From Microbacterium sp. SORGH_AS_0969 (GTDB lineage: Bacteria > Actinomycetota > Actinomycetes > Actinomycetales > Microbacteriaceae), in contig NZ_JAUTAG010000001.1 in the NCBI RefSeq assembly GCF_030818255.1, positions 2,914,001-2,978,000 on the forward strand: DNA of 64,000 nt, in the 5' to 3' direction. A model generated the notes under the pieces. That model had not been told where the DNA came from. It did not search any database and worked only from the letters and a program-made list of their open reading frames with translations. The position numbers were made by a program, and so were the translations under genes. Shown here in pieces: positions 50,246 through 59,279 of this stretch; positions within the stretch are counted from its first letter, which is position 1; every line of letters begins with the position of its first letter.

Positions 50246-52000
50246 TCAGCGCGAACGACTCCACGCGTCCCACAGGCGCGCGTAGGCCCCGCCCGCGGTC
50301 CGGAGGTCGTCGTGAGTGCCCTCCTCGCGCACACGACCCGCGTCGAGCAGGACGACACGGTTCGAGGCCGCGGCCTGGCTGAGCCGATGCGCGACGACCA
50401 GAGCGGTCCGCCCCTCGATCGCCGCCAGGGCAGCGTCCTCGAGCCGTCCGGCCTCGGCGGAGCCGGCCTCGGCCGTGGCCTCGTCGAGCACGACGAACGC
50501 GGGGTCGGCGAGCAGCACGCGCGCCAGCGCGAGATGCTGGGCCTCGGAGGGCGAGAGGGGAGTGCCCGCTGCCCCGACCGGTTCGTCGAGGCCACGGGTC
50601 AGGCGCGCGGCGATGCTCTCGCCGCCCACGCGCCGCAAGGCGGCACGTACCTCGTCGTCGGTCGCCTGCGGGGCCGCGAGGGTGAGATTGTCGCGAAGGT
50701 CGGCGTCGAAGACATGTACCTCCTGCGTGACGAGGGCGACGGATCGCGGTCGGTCGACCTGGCCGACGAGGGGATCGTGAACGCCGGCCGCGATCGCGGC
50801 GAGCGTGGATTTCCCCGCACCCGACGCTCCGACCACCGCCACGCTCTCGCCTGCCGCGATCCGCAGCGACACGTCGTGCAGCACGGGGTGGTCGGCCTCG
50901 TACGCGTGAGTGATGCCGCGCAGGTCGACGTCGCGCGGTTCGATGTCGCGCGGCTCGGTGCCGTGCGGTTCGACGCCGGTGGGACCGCGTGACGGTTCGC
51001 CCGCGGCATCCCGAGGCGCCGCCGTTCGGATGACCCCGACGATGCGCGAGAGCGACGCCAGGGCCGATTGCAGGTCGTCGACGACGAAGAGCAGCTCGTT
51101 GATCGGGCCGAACAGGCGGAGGAACAGCAGCATGGCGGCGGTGGTCCCACCCACGCTGCCGTGCCCGTTCGCGACGAGGACGAACCCCACGACGAGCAGA
51201 CCCGCCATGCCGAGGAACTCCGCCGCGTTCAGCCGGGCGAAGAACAGGTTCTGGATGCCGCGTGCGCGCATGCTCCACCGCACGACGGCCCACGACGCGG
51301 TCGAGATGCGGTCCAGGTGCGAAGGAGCCGTGCGATAGGCGCGGACGGTCTCCAGCCCGCGCAGCATGTCGAGGAGATGCTGTGCGCGCTCGGCCATCGC
51401 GGCGCGCTCCGCCGCGTAGACGCCGGGGGCGTGACGCAGATAGCGACGCACCGCGAACACGTGCAGGGGCGTGATGGCCACCAACGCCACCGCGTACCAG
51501 GGATCGATGGCCGCCATGCCGACGACGGTGACGGCGATCGTGAACGCGGCACCGACGAGGGCCGGGACGACGCGGGGGATGGCATCCGACACCTGGGCGA
51601 CATCGTCGCCGGCTCGAGCGATCAGATCGCCGGTGCCGGCGCGCTCGACGCGAGCCGGAGGCAGGTGCAGGGCGGTGTCGACCATCCGCTCACGGAGGTC
51701 GGCGAGAGCGGTCTCGAACAGCTGCGAGGCCGAGACCATGCCGACGGCGGTGAGCACGGCCCCGGTCACGACCGCGCCGGCCATCACGGCGGCGAGCGTC
51801 CACGCGAGCGGCGGTGCGTCCTCGCCCGCGCCGATCGCGTCCACGACGACCCCGAGGGCGAGCGGGCCGACCACTCCCGACGCCGCAGCCGCGAGCACGA
51901 CCACGATGAGCGACGGCAGACGCCACCATCCGCGCGGAAGGGACCTCCGGAGTTCGTGCGCGACCTCCCGGGCCGACGCGAGCGGGAGGGCGACACTCAT
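50246..52000 (-). CDS. ABC exporter-fold half-transporter with degenerate signature motif
   Basis: 584-residue permease-ATPase. Six helices (about 25-310) then an ATPase domain with intact Walker A GASGAGKST, Walker B FVVLDEATAEAGS with the catalytic Glu, and H-loop AHRLSQ, but the signature reads LSPSEAQ instead of LSGGQ. It is the partner of the next protein, whose defects are the mirror image, so the pair should form one working ATP site. Last in the iron operon; the location suggests siderophore traffic (compare mycobacterial IrtAB), inferred. Its ATG overlaps the partner's stop by 4 nt. Confidence 0.88.
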   Translation of the reverse strand: MSVALPLASAREVAHELRRSLPRGWWRLPSLIVVVLAAAASGVVGPLALGVVVDAIGAGEDAPPLAWTLAAVMAGAVVTGAVLTAVGMVSASQLFETALADLRERMVDTALHLPPARVERAGTGDLIARAGDDVAQVSDAIPRVVPALVGAAFTIAVTVVGMAAIDPWYAVALVAITPLHVFAVRRYLRHAPGVYAAERAAMAERAQHLLDMLRGLETVRAYRTAPSHLDRISTASWAVVRWSMRARGIQNLFFARLNAAEFLGMAGLLVVGFVLVANGHGSVGGTTAAMLLFLRLFGPINELLFVVDDLQSALASLSRIVGVIRTAAPRDAAGEPSRGPTGVEPHGTEPRDIEPRDVDLRGITHAYEADHPVLHDVSLRIAAGESVAVVGASGAGKSTLAAIAAGVHDPLVGQVDRPRSVALVTQEVHVFDADLRDNLTLAAPQATDDEVRAALRRVGGESIAARLTRGLDEPVGAAGTPLSPSEAQHLALARVLLADPAFVVLDEATAEAGSAEAGRLEDAALAAIEGRTALVVAHRLSQAAASNRVVLLDAGRVREEGTHDDLRTAGGAYARLWDAWSRSR

Positions 52001-53556
52001 TCGTCCGCTCCTTCGGGCATACGGATCACGCGATCCGCGATGGCGGCGAAGGCCGGTGCGCGTGTGATGACGACGGTGCGCCGATGACGCCGCATCTCGC
52101 GGACCCGCTCGGCGATTCGCGCTTCGGTGACGGCGTCGACGGCGGTGGTCGGATCGTGCAGCACCAGCAGTTCGGGGTCGTGTGCGAGAGCGCGCGCGAG
52201 GGCGACCCGTTGACGCTGACCGCCCGAGAGGGCGTTGCCGTTCTCGCCGACGCGGCTGTCGAGTCCGGCGGGAAGCGCGGTGGCGAGTTCGTCGCACACG
52301 GCGGCGTGAAGGGCCGCTGACAGAGCTGTGGCATCATCCGGCGGGGTGACGTTGTCGGCGACCGTCCCGGTGAACAGGTGCGCAGCGTGCGGAGCATGGA
52401 GGGCTTCGGGATGCCGTGCCCGCAGGGCCGCGGTCACCTCGGCGGCCCGGTCGCCGCCGCACGCGACGACCACGAACTCTCCGGGCCGGATCTCCGGCGC
52501 CCGCTGTGCCGCCGGGCTCGGCGGCGCGACGACCGCGACAGGTTCGGCGTCGCGGAGGACATCGAGCACCCGTGCCGCAGAGGCGGTCGCCGACGCCCAC
52601 CACGCTCCGGTGTACAGCGCGAGCGCGCGCAGCGGCTCGAGGAGGAACTGCGCGAGTCCCACGACAGCGATGAACTCGCCGAGACCGAGGCTTCCCGACA
52701 GCGTGAGCAGTGCCGCAGCGACCGCGACGGCGGTGAGGAACAGACCGGTGACGACGCTCATGGCCCCGCCGAAGACCCCCTCGGCACGTCGGGCGCGCAC
52801 GGTGTCGGTGAGGGCGGCACGGCTGGCGCGACGGTATCGGCGGCTCGCCTCGGCTTCGGCGCCGATGCCGCGGATCACGCGATATCCGCTCATGAGGTCG
52901 GCGGCGCGCCCCGCGGCAGCGGCCGCGGCCTCCTGCTCCTCACCGCTGCGGTCGCGCAGTCGTCGGCCCGCGCGCTCCGTGACCCACAGCAGGATCGGCG
53001 CGCCGAGCAGGACGGCGAGGCCCAGCGGCCACGAGACGGTGACGAGCACGGCTCCGCCGAAGAGTACCGCGGCGAGCTGGCCCACGGGATAGACGCCGAT
53101 CTCCACGGCCTCCGCGAGCCTGTTGGCATCGGACGTGGCGATCGAGAGGGCGACACCCGGCTGCTCCGACGGACGCCCCGGTCGCGGAGGTCGCCGAAGG
53201 AGGTGGGCCGCGACGGTGATGCGGAGACGGTGTTGGACGGCGAGCATGCCCAGTTCCGCGAGCCGCGATCCGAAACGCCAGGAAAAGGACAGCAGGACGA
53301 AGTCGGCGGCGAGCACCCCGAGCCACAGAAAGAGCTGCGCGGGATCGCCGGTCGTGACCGCGCGTTCGATCGCGATCCCCATGACGATCGGGACGAGCGC
53401 TTCACCCACCTGGTGGGTGATCGAGAGGGCGGCGGCGGGAACGGTGTAGCGCGGTGCCGCCCCCATCGCCCGCAGGGTCAGTGAGCGTGGGGTCGTTCGA
53501 TCGGTGATCGACAGGTCTCGGGTACGGACGGGGTCGGCGGGAGCCTGGAGCAGCAT
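51997..53556 (-). CDS. ABC exporter-fold half-transporter with degenerate ATP site
   Basis: 519-residue partner. Six-helix membrane domain (about 40-310), then an ATPase domain that has lost Walker A (VVACGGDRAAEVTAALRA where GxxGxGKS/T is expected), has an altered Walker B (LLVLHDPTTAVD, Asp to His and Glu to Asp) and no H-loop His (VVITRAPAF), yet keeps a perfect signature LSGGQRQRVALARALA. The domain is also short. I chose ATG 53556; GTG 53562 is an alternative. It can only contribute its signature motif to the composite site with the 50246-52000 product. Confidence 0.85.
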   Translation of the reverse strand: MLLQAPADPVRTRDLSITDRTTPRSLTLRAMGAAPRYTVPAAALSITHQVGEALVPIVMGIAIERAVTTGDPAQLFLWLGVLAADFVLLSFSWRFGSRLAELGMLAVQHRLRITVAAHLLRRPPRPGRPSEQPGVALSIATSDANRLAEAVEIGVYPVGQLAAVLFGGAVLVTVSWPLGLAVLLGAPILLWVTERAGRRLRDRSGEEQEAAAAAAGRAADLMSGYRVIRGIGAEAEASRRYRRASRAALTDTVRARRAEGVFGGAMSVVTGLFLTAVAVAAALLTLSGSLGLGEFIAVVGLAQFLLEPLRALALYTGAWWASATASAARVLDVLRDAEPVAVVAPPSPAAQRAPEIRPGEFVVVACGGDRAAEVTAALRARHPEALHAPHAAHLFTGTVADNVTPPDDATALSAALHAAVCDELATALPAGLDSRVGENGNALSGGQRQRVALARALAHDPELLVLHDPTTAVDAVTEARIAERVREMRRHRRTVVITRAPAFAAIADRVIRMPEGADE

Positions 53557-53558
53557 CT

Positions 53559-54362
53559 TCACGGACGGGCCGCCCGGTCGCGACCGAGGGCCGAGACCGC
53601 GGGCGTCCCCGAGACGGGGTCGGGGGTCACCACGCAACGCAGGCCGAAGACGTCCTCGACCATCTCAGCCGTCACGATGTCGGCCGGGGCCCCTTCGGCG
53701 ACGATCCGCCCGTCTTTCACGGCGATGAGGTGGCTCCCATATCGCGCCGCCTGGTTCAGGTCATGGAGCACCGCCACGAGCGTGCGCCCCTGCTCGTTCA
53801 GGTCGGTCAGCAGCTCCATGAGCTCGATCTGGTGGGCGATGTCGAGGAAGGTCGTGGGTTCGTCGAGCAGGAGGATCGGCGTCTGCTGCGCCAGCGCCAT
53901 GGCGATCCAGACCCGCTGGCGCTGGCCGCCCGACAGCTCCGCGACGAGACGTCCCGACAGATCCGCCGTGCCGGTGGCATCCAGAGCTTGCCGCACCGCC
54001 GCCTCGTCGTCGACGGACCACTGCCGCAGAAAGCCCTGGTGGGGGTACCGTCCGCGGGCAACCAGGTCGATGACCGTGATGCCGTCGGGAGCGAGAGACG
54101 TCTGCGGAAGCAGGCCCACGGCGCGCGCGAGCTCTTTGGGTTGGTATTCCCCCAACGGACGTTTGTCGAGCCGCACCTCGCCCGATACGGGTGAGAGGAG
54201 GCGGGCGAGAGCGCGCAGCAGCGTGGACTTGCCGCTCGCGTTGGCGCCCACGATCACGGTGAAGGAGCCGTCGGGGATGGCGACCGACAGGCTCTCCGAG
54301 ATGATTCGGCGGTCGTAGCCGATGGTCAGATCATGAGCGGCGAGGCGGACGGGAGCGGTCAT
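53559..54362 (-). CDS. Ferric-siderophore ABC transporter ATP-binding protein
   Basis: 267-residue FepC/FhuC-type ATPase. Walker A VGANASGKST, Q-loop VGLLPQ, signature LSGGQRQRVWIAMALAQ, Walker B ILLLDEPTTFLDIAHQIELM and H-loop LHDLNQAARY, all characteristic of iron-chelate importers. It works with the FecCD permeases encoded upstream. As the only such ATPase gene in the window it may also serve the second locus at 59-62 kb. ATG 54362 overlaps the permease stop by 4 nt. Confidence 0.95.
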   Translation of the reverse strand: MTAPVRLAAHDLTIGYDRRIISESLSVAIPDGSFTVIVGANASGKSTLLRALARLLSPVSGEVRLDKRPLGEYQPKELARAVGLLPQTSLAPDGITVIDLVARGRYPHQGFLRQWSVDDEAAVRQALDATGTADLSGRLVAELSGGQRQRVWIAMALAQQTPILLLDEPTTFLDIAHQIELMELLTDLNEQGRTLVAVLHDLNQAARYGSHLIAVKDGRIVAEGAPADIVTAEMVEDVFGLRCVVTPDPVSGTPAVSALGRDRAARP

Positions 54363-55387
54363 GCGCGTCTCCGGGTTTCGTGGATGAGGAGCCAGACGAG
54401 GTAGAGGCCGCCGACGACGACGGTGACCAGGCCCACGGGAAGCGGCGTGGGCAGCGTGTGCTGAGCGACGATGTCGGATGCCAGGAGCACGACCGCCCCG
54501 ACGAGCGCCGACGGCGCGAGGGCGATGCCGGCCGTCCGGGCCAGCCGCCGTGCGATCTGCGGTGCGGCGAGGGCGACGAAAGCGATGGGGCCGGCGGCCG
54601 CGGTGACCACCGCGGTCAGGGCGACGGCGCAGACGACCAGACCGAGCCGGGACCTCTCGACGCGGATGCCGAGCGCCCGCGCCGCATCGTCGCCGAGTTC
54701 GAGGCGCGAAAGGGCACCGGTGAAGACGGCGAGGGCAGCGAGGGAGACCGCGATCACCGCGGCGGCGGGGAGGAACTGCCCCCATCCGACCGGCGACAGC
54801 GAGCCCGCGCCCCACACGGCGGCGACCATCGCCACTTCGATCTTGGCTCGCAGCACGAGGTAGGTGCTGAGCGCTTGGAGCATCGCCGAGACACCGATTC
54901 CGACGACGATCAGACGGAACCCCTGGATGCCGCGTCGGTAAGCGAGCGCGTACACCAGAGCCGCGGCGGCGAGGCCTCCCGCGATCGCCCCCGCGGAGAC
55001 GGGAGCAGTGCCCGCCGCCGCGCCGAAGAGAATGATCGCGCTCAAACCGCCGGCGTAGGAGCCGGCCGAGAGCCCGATGACGTCGGGGCTGGCGAGCGGG
55101 TTCCTGGTGAGCGACTGGAAGACCGCTCCCGACACGCCCAGAGCGGCGCCGAAGACGAGAGCGGCGAGCACCCGGGGAAGCCGCCACTCGCGGACGACGG
55201 TCGCCGTGAAGCCGTGGTCAGTGCTGAGAAGGGCGCCCCCGACCTGGGCAGGGGTGAGGGGCAGGTCGCCGAGACAGAGGGCGAGGACCGCGAGGATCGC
55301 CGCGACCGCGGCGACGACGACCCCCGTCGTGAGCGTGCGCCCGCGGAAACGCAGCGACACCGGCCCGCGGCGGATGACGAGGCTCAC
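54359..55387 (-). CDS. Ferric-siderophore ABC transporter permease (FecCD family)
   Basis: 342-residue permease with about nine to ten helices. Family motifs: RLPRVLAALVFGAALGVSGA, FQSLTRNPLASPDVIGLSAG, and GPIAFVALAAPQIARRLART near the ATPase-coupling loop, then LPVGLVTVVVGGLYLVWLL. FepG/FecD-like. GTG 55387 overlaps the preceding permease gene by 4 nt. Confidence 0.95.
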   Translation of the reverse strand: MSLVIRRGPVSLRFRGRTLTTGVVVAAVAAILAVLALCLGDLPLTPAQVGGALLSTDHGFTATVVREWRLPRVLAALVFGAALGVSGAVFQSLTRNPLASPDVIGLSAGSYAGGLSAIILFGAAAGTAPVSAGAIAGGLAAAALVYALAYRRGIQGFRLIVVGIGVSAMLQALSTYLVLRAKIEVAMVAAVWGAGSLSPVGWGQFLPAAAVIAVSLAALAVFTGALSRLELGDDAARALGIRVERSRLGLVVCAVALTAVVTAAAGPIAFVALAAPQIARRLARTAGIALAPSALVGAVVLLASDIVAQHTLPTPLPVGLVTVVVGGLYLVWLLIHETRRRA

Positions 55388-56436
55388 AGGCTGCTCGCTC
55401 TCGCCCGACGCACCAGCGCGATGAGCACGGGTGCTCCCACGAAGGCGGTGACGATCCCCACCGGCACTTCGCTCGGCCACAGGACCACTCGACCGATCAC
55501 ATCGGACACCAGGAGCACCGTCGGTGCGATCACCATCGTGTACGGGAGGATCCACCTCTGGTCCGGCCCGACGATCCATCTCGCGACATGCGGAGCCATG
55601 AGGCCGACGAAGGCGATCGGACCGGCGATCGCCGTCGCCGATCCCGCGAGGACGGTGATGGCCGCGATCGAGAGCACACGCGTGCGCACGAGTCTCGTGC
55701 CGAGGGAGGAGGCGAGTTCGTCGCCGAGGCCGAGAGAATTGAGCGACCGCGCGCAGGCGAGGGCCACGACGACACCGCAGCCGACGAAAGGGACCACGGG
55801 GAGGATGACGTCCCACCCGCGTTCCACGAACGAACCCGCGTTCCACCCCCGCAGGCGCGCGAAGGTGACCGGGTCGAGGAGCATCATCGCGCTCGTGACG
55901 CCCATGAGCACGGCTCCGACGGCGACTCCGGCCAGGGTCAACCGCACGGGATCGGGCCCGCCGCGTCCCGCTCCGCCGATCGCGTAGACGGCGACGGTGA
56001 CCAGGAGGGCGCCGCCGAACGCCCAGGGGAGGAACTGCACGGCGGTCACCGCGCCCAGGACGACGCCGATCGCGACGAAGAGGGCGGCGCCGGCATCCAC
56101 TCCCAGGATGCCGGGATCGCCGAGCGGATTCCGGGTGAATGCCTGGATCAGCGCGCCGGCGAGTCCGAGGGCGACCCCGGCGACAACCGCGGCGATCGTG
56201 CGGGGGACGCGCAGGTCACGCACGATCTGATCGGTTACCGCTCCGTCGGGGGTGGCCAGGGCATGCCAGATCTCGGCGGGGGAGAGGGCGTTCGAGCCGA
56301 TCGCGACGCTGAGGCCCGCCGCCACGGCGAGGGCGATCACGGCGACGACGAGACCTGCGGCGCGGCGACGAGGGGAGGCGGAGGGGCGGTCGCGCCGCGC
56401 GGCAGGGCGCGACGCGACCGCAAGGGGCGAGATCAC
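55384..56436 (-). CDS. Ferric-siderophore ABC transporter permease (FecCD family)
   Basis: 350-residue permease, FepD/FecC-like, partner of the previous one. Motifs: RVPRTIAAVVAGVALGLAGA, LIQAFTRNPLGDPGILGVDA, GLGDELASSLGT, GPIAFVGLMAPHVARWIVGP and VPVGIVTAFVGAPVLIALV. A basic Arg-rich N-terminus precedes the first helix. GTG 56436, 6 nt after the binding-protein gene. Confidence 0.95.
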   Translation of the reverse strand: MISPLAVASRPAARRDRPSASPRRRAAGLVVAVIALAVAAGLSVAIGSNALSPAEIWHALATPDGAVTDQIVRDLRVPRTIAAVVAGVALGLAGALIQAFTRNPLGDPGILGVDAGAALFVAIGVVLGAVTAVQFLPWAFGGALLVTVAVYAIGGAGRGGPDPVRLTLAGVAVGAVLMGVTSAMMLLDPVTFARLRGWNAGSFVERGWDVILPVVPFVGCGVVVALACARSLNSLGLGDELASSLGTRLVRTRVLSIAAITVLAGSATAIAGPIAFVGLMAPHVARWIVGPDQRWILPYTMVIAPTVLLVSDVIGRVVLWPSEVPVGIVTAFVGAPVLIALVRRARASSL

Positions 56437-56442
56437 CGCGGG

Positions 56443-57498
56443 TCAGCCCTCGACACTCTGCGGGGAGGTGCCGGCGACGGCCTTCTCGAGGCGGGGGACG
56501 AGCTTGTCGATGACGTACTTCTGGCTCAGCGGCGTGAGGAAGTAGATGGCGCCCGCGAGCTCGGCGTCAGTGTAGACGGCGCGTCCTCCGGTGACCGCCG
56601 ACAGCGACCGCGTCGTTCCGAAGTCGAGCAGCGCAGGCAGCGAGTCGGCGCTCTCGGTGGCGAAGACGATGACGTCGGCGTCGATGAGCGACATGTTCTC
56701 GCCCGAGATGAGCGCCTGCGCGCCCTTCTGCTGAACGTACTTCTCGAGCCCCGGGGTGATCACGAAGCCGAGGTCGGTGAGGAAGTCGGTGTTCAGGCCG
56801 TCGGGATACACGTAGATGCTGCCCTCCCAGGGGCCGCCCTGCGAGAACGACGCCGTCTTGCCGGCGAACTCGGGGTGGGCGGCCGCGGCCGCCGCGTACT
56901 GCTCTTCGATGCCGGTGATGAGCTTCTCGCCCTCGGTGCTGCGTCCCATCGCCTGCGCGATCTGCCGGGTCTGACCCTTCCAGTCGGAGAAGTAGCGCTC
57001 GCTGCCGGGGACGCTCGCGATCGTGGGAGCGATCGCGCTGAGCTTGGTGTAGTCGTCGGCCGTCATGTTCGCGTTCGTGCCGACGATGAGGTCGGGCTCG
57101 AGCGAGGCGATCTTCTCGAACTCGAAGCCGTCGGTGGCCGACAGCACGGTGGGCTCGGCGCCGTTGAGCAGATCGGTCGCCCATGGCCAGACGGCGTACG
57201 GCTGTTCTCCGTACCACTCGGTCGTGGCGATGGGGGGTGTGCCGAGTTCGAGGAGGATGTCCTGCTCGGTGAGGCCCACGACGACGACGCGCTGGGGTTC
57301 GGCCTCGACCGTGGTCTCGCCGAACTGGTGGGTCACGGTGACGGGGAACGTGTCGCTCGGTTCGGTCGAATAGGTCGTGTTCTCGGCGACCGCCGTGGCG
57401 GTGCCGCCGCAGCCGGCGAGGAGGGCGGCGGTGACGGCGAGGACGGTGCCGAGCGCGGCGAGGCGCGCGGGACGGGAGCGGTGCAGGGTGACGGACAT
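56443..57498 (-). CDS. Iron-siderophore substrate-binding lipoprotein
   Basis: 351-residue class III binding protein (FepB/FecB-like), anchored by lipobox LLAGC at about residue 30. TVEAEPQRVVVVGLTEQDIL, LEPDLIVGTNANMTADDYTK and the long central helix with LITGIEEQYAAAAAAHPEFA fit ferric-chelate receptors. First gene of the minus-strand iron operon, 33 bp downstream of an iron box. Confidence 0.93.
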   Translation of the reverse strand: MSVTLHRSRPARLAALGTVLAVTAALLAGCGGTATAVAENTTYSTEPSDTFPVTVTHQFGETTVEAEPQRVVVVGLTEQDILLELGTPPIATTEWYGEQPYAVWPWATDLLNGAEPTVLSATDGFEFEKIASLEPDLIVGTNANMTADDYTKLSAIAPTIASVPGSERYFSDWKGQTRQIAQAMGRSTEGEKLITGIEEQYAAAAAAHPEFAGKTASFSQGGPWEGSIYVYPDGLNTDFLTDLGFVITPGLEKYVQQKGAQALISGENMSLIDADVIVFATESADSLPALLDFGTTRSLSAVTGGRAVYTDAELAGAIYFLTPLSQKYVIDKLVPRLEKAVAGTSPQSVEG

Positions 57499-57530
57499 GG
57501 AGGCTCTCGGGTAGACGGGTAAGGGCGCCG

Positions 57531-57549
57531 CTAGGTTAGCCTTGCCTTA
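57531..57549. promoter_or_regulatory. Iron box (IdeR/DtxR-type) in the divergent promoter region
   Basis: cTAGGTTAGCCTTGCCTTA matches 14 of 19 positions of the DtxR/IdeR consensus. It lies between the iron-binding lipoprotein gene and the first AraC gene, so iron repression of the lipoprotein operon, and perhaps of the regulator, is expected. Confidence 0.8.
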
Positions 57550-57581
57550 CTTTGCTCGCCATCGTCGTGAGGAGACACTCC

Positions 57582-58418
57582 GTGCTGATCGAGGACACGA
57601 TCCTGCCGCCTGGTGAACACGTTGACCGCGTGGGTGCGGCTGTCTCCCCGTCGCATGTTCGCCAGTGGACATTCGCCGAGTTCGCGGTCACGTCGACATT
57701 CGTCGACGGCGGCAGCGGATTCGCGTTGCATCGCCACGAGGAGGACCAGCTCGCGTGGATGGCATCCGGGTCCATGGAGGTGTCGGTCGGCTCCGATCGG
57801 TGGCACCTCCGTCGCGACCACGCGGCGTGGATCCCCACCGGGGTGCTGCACGAGATGCGCTTCACCGAGCCGGGGGAGCTCGTCAGCGCCTACGTGGATC
57901 AACGGCACCGACCGAGTCCGGAGGGGTGGAATCGGGCGCGCGCGCTCACGCTTGATCCGCTCGCCGGGGCGCTCCTGCGGTACCTCGCCGCCGAAGGGCG
58001 GCGCGAGACGCGACGGCAGGAGTGTTTCGGCCTCCTTAGCGATCTGATCGCCGAAGCGCCCGTCTCGCGCGAGGTCGTCGCCCTTCCGCAGGATCCGCGC
58101 GCCCGCGCTATCGCCGTCGCACTCCTCGCCGCGCCCGACGACGATCGGGACCTCGACGCGTGGGCGGCCCAGGAGGGGGTCAGTGCGAAGACCATCGCCC
58201 GTGCCTTCGTCTCCGACACCGGGCGCACGTTCCGCGAGTGGAGAGTGCGGGCGCGCCTGCACGTCGCCGTCGGGCTGCTCGTCCAGGGTGCGCCCGTGCA
58301 CGAGGTCGCGCTCGCGGTCGGTTACGACTCGGTGAGCAGCTTCATCTCGGCGTTCCGCTCGAGGTTCGGCATGACGCCGGCTGCCTACGCCGGACGCACG
58401 CGGGAGATCGATGTCTGA
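57582..58418 (+). CDS. AraC family transcriptional regulator 1
   Basis: 278-residue regulator: N-terminal cupin-type sensing half (FALHRHEEDQLAWMASGSME, WIPTGVLHEMRF) and C-terminal double helix-turn-helix (about 185-275; LDAWAAQEGVSAKTIARAFV, VHEVALAVGYDSVSSFISAF, RSRFGMTPAAYAG). GTG 57582 has GAGGAG 7 nt upstream. It sits between the two iron operons and overlaps a second AraC gene by 8 nt; a siderophore-sensing role is likely but inferred. Confidence 0.9.
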   Translation: MLIEDTILPPGEHVDRVGAAVSPSHVRQWTFAEFAVTSTFVDGGSGFALHRHEEDQLAWMASGSMEVSVGSDRWHLRRDHAAWIPTGVLHEMRFTEPGELVSAYVDQRHRPSPEGWNRARALTLDPLAGALLRYLAAEGRRETRRQECFGLLSDLIAEAPVSREVVALPQDPRARAIAVALLAAPDDDRDLDAWAAQEGVSAKTIARAFVSDTGRTFREWRVRARLHVAVGLLVQGAPVHEVALAVGYDSVSSFISAFRSRFGMTPAAYAGRTREIDV

Positions 58419-59172
58419 GTCGCCGCGCTTGGAGTCGATCGAGATCGTGACCCCTGCCGACGCCGGGGAGCGGTGGCCGACGCACGATCACCCGGACCAT
58501 GAGCTCTTGTCCTCCATCACCGGGGTCGTGACGGTCTCGACCGAGCGCGCCGTCTTCGTCGTCCCTCGGGGCGCGGCGATCTGGATCCCCGCCCGTGCGT
58601 CCCACGAGGTGCATGCGAGTGCGGGCAACACCATGCGCTGCACGTGGTTCGCGCGCGGTGCCGTCCCCGACGCCCTGGTGCGTCCGACGCTGCTGACCAC
58701 GTCGACGTTGCTCGACGATGTCCTCACGCACCTCGACGTCGAGCATTCCGGCCCCGCCGGCACGACGGAGCGCGCCGGCGAACGCCGCGCGCGGGCGGAG
58801 TCCTTCGCGCTCGACTTGCTCTCCGTCGGCGCGCGGCCCGATGCGGGGTTCGCGCACCCTCGCACGCCCTGGCTGCGGCGGGTCACTCACGCGCTCGCCG
58901 CGGACCCCGGCGACCCCCGCACGGTGGAGGAGTGGGCGCGGCATTGTGCGGTGAGCACGCGGACTTTCACGCGGCGCTTCCGTGACGAGACGGGCGAACC
59001 CTTCTCTCGCTGGCGTTCGCGGCTCCGTATGCAGGCGGCGATGGCGGCTCTCGCGGCGGGGCAGGCGGTGGGCGTGGTCGCGCATCGCGTCGGGTACGAC
59101 TCGGCGGCGGCGTTCTCGACGGCTTTTCGGGAAGCGGCGGGGGTGAGTCCGCGCGAGTTCGCCGCGCGTTGA
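58411..59172 (+). CDS. AraC family transcriptional regulator 2
   Basis: 253-residue paralogue of the preceding regulator: cupin half (PTHDHPDHELLSSITGVVTV, IWIPARASHEVHAS) and C-terminal AraC domain (VEEWARHCAVSTRTFTRRFR, GVVAHRVGYDSAAAFSTAF, REAAGVSPREFAAR). ATG 58411 overlaps the previous stop, so the two are co-translated and might hetero-oligomerise. The next operon starts about 70 bp downstream of its stop. Confidence 0.9.
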   Translation: MSESPRLESIEIVTPADAGERWPTHDHPDHELLSSITGVVTVSTERAVFVVPRGAAIWIPARASHEVHASAGNTMRCTWFARGAVPDALVRPTLLTTSTLLDDVLTHLDVEHSGPAGTTERAGERRARAESFALDLLSVGARPDAGFAHPRTPWLRRVTHALAADPGDPRTVEEWARHCAVSTRTFTRRFRDETGEPFSRWRSRLRMQAAMAALAAGQAVGVVAHRVGYDSAAAFSTAFREAAGVSPREFAAR

Positions 59173-59243
59173 CCGATCTGCGAAAGAACTCGACTGATTT
59201 GCGGAGGTTTGTGCTCTCGAGCGCCGTTGACCCCTCGCGATAA

Positions 59244-59262
59244 TTAGGTATCCCTTACCTAA
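59244..59262. promoter_or_regulatory. Iron box (IdeR/DtxR-type) of the second iron operon
   Basis: TTAGGTATCCCTTACCTAA, with near-perfect outer half-sites TTAGGT and ACCTAA. It overlaps the expected -10 region behind TTGACC (59227-59232), so bound IdeR would block the promoter. Confidence 0.88.
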
Positions 59263-59279
59263 GAAAGAGGAGCTTTCCC

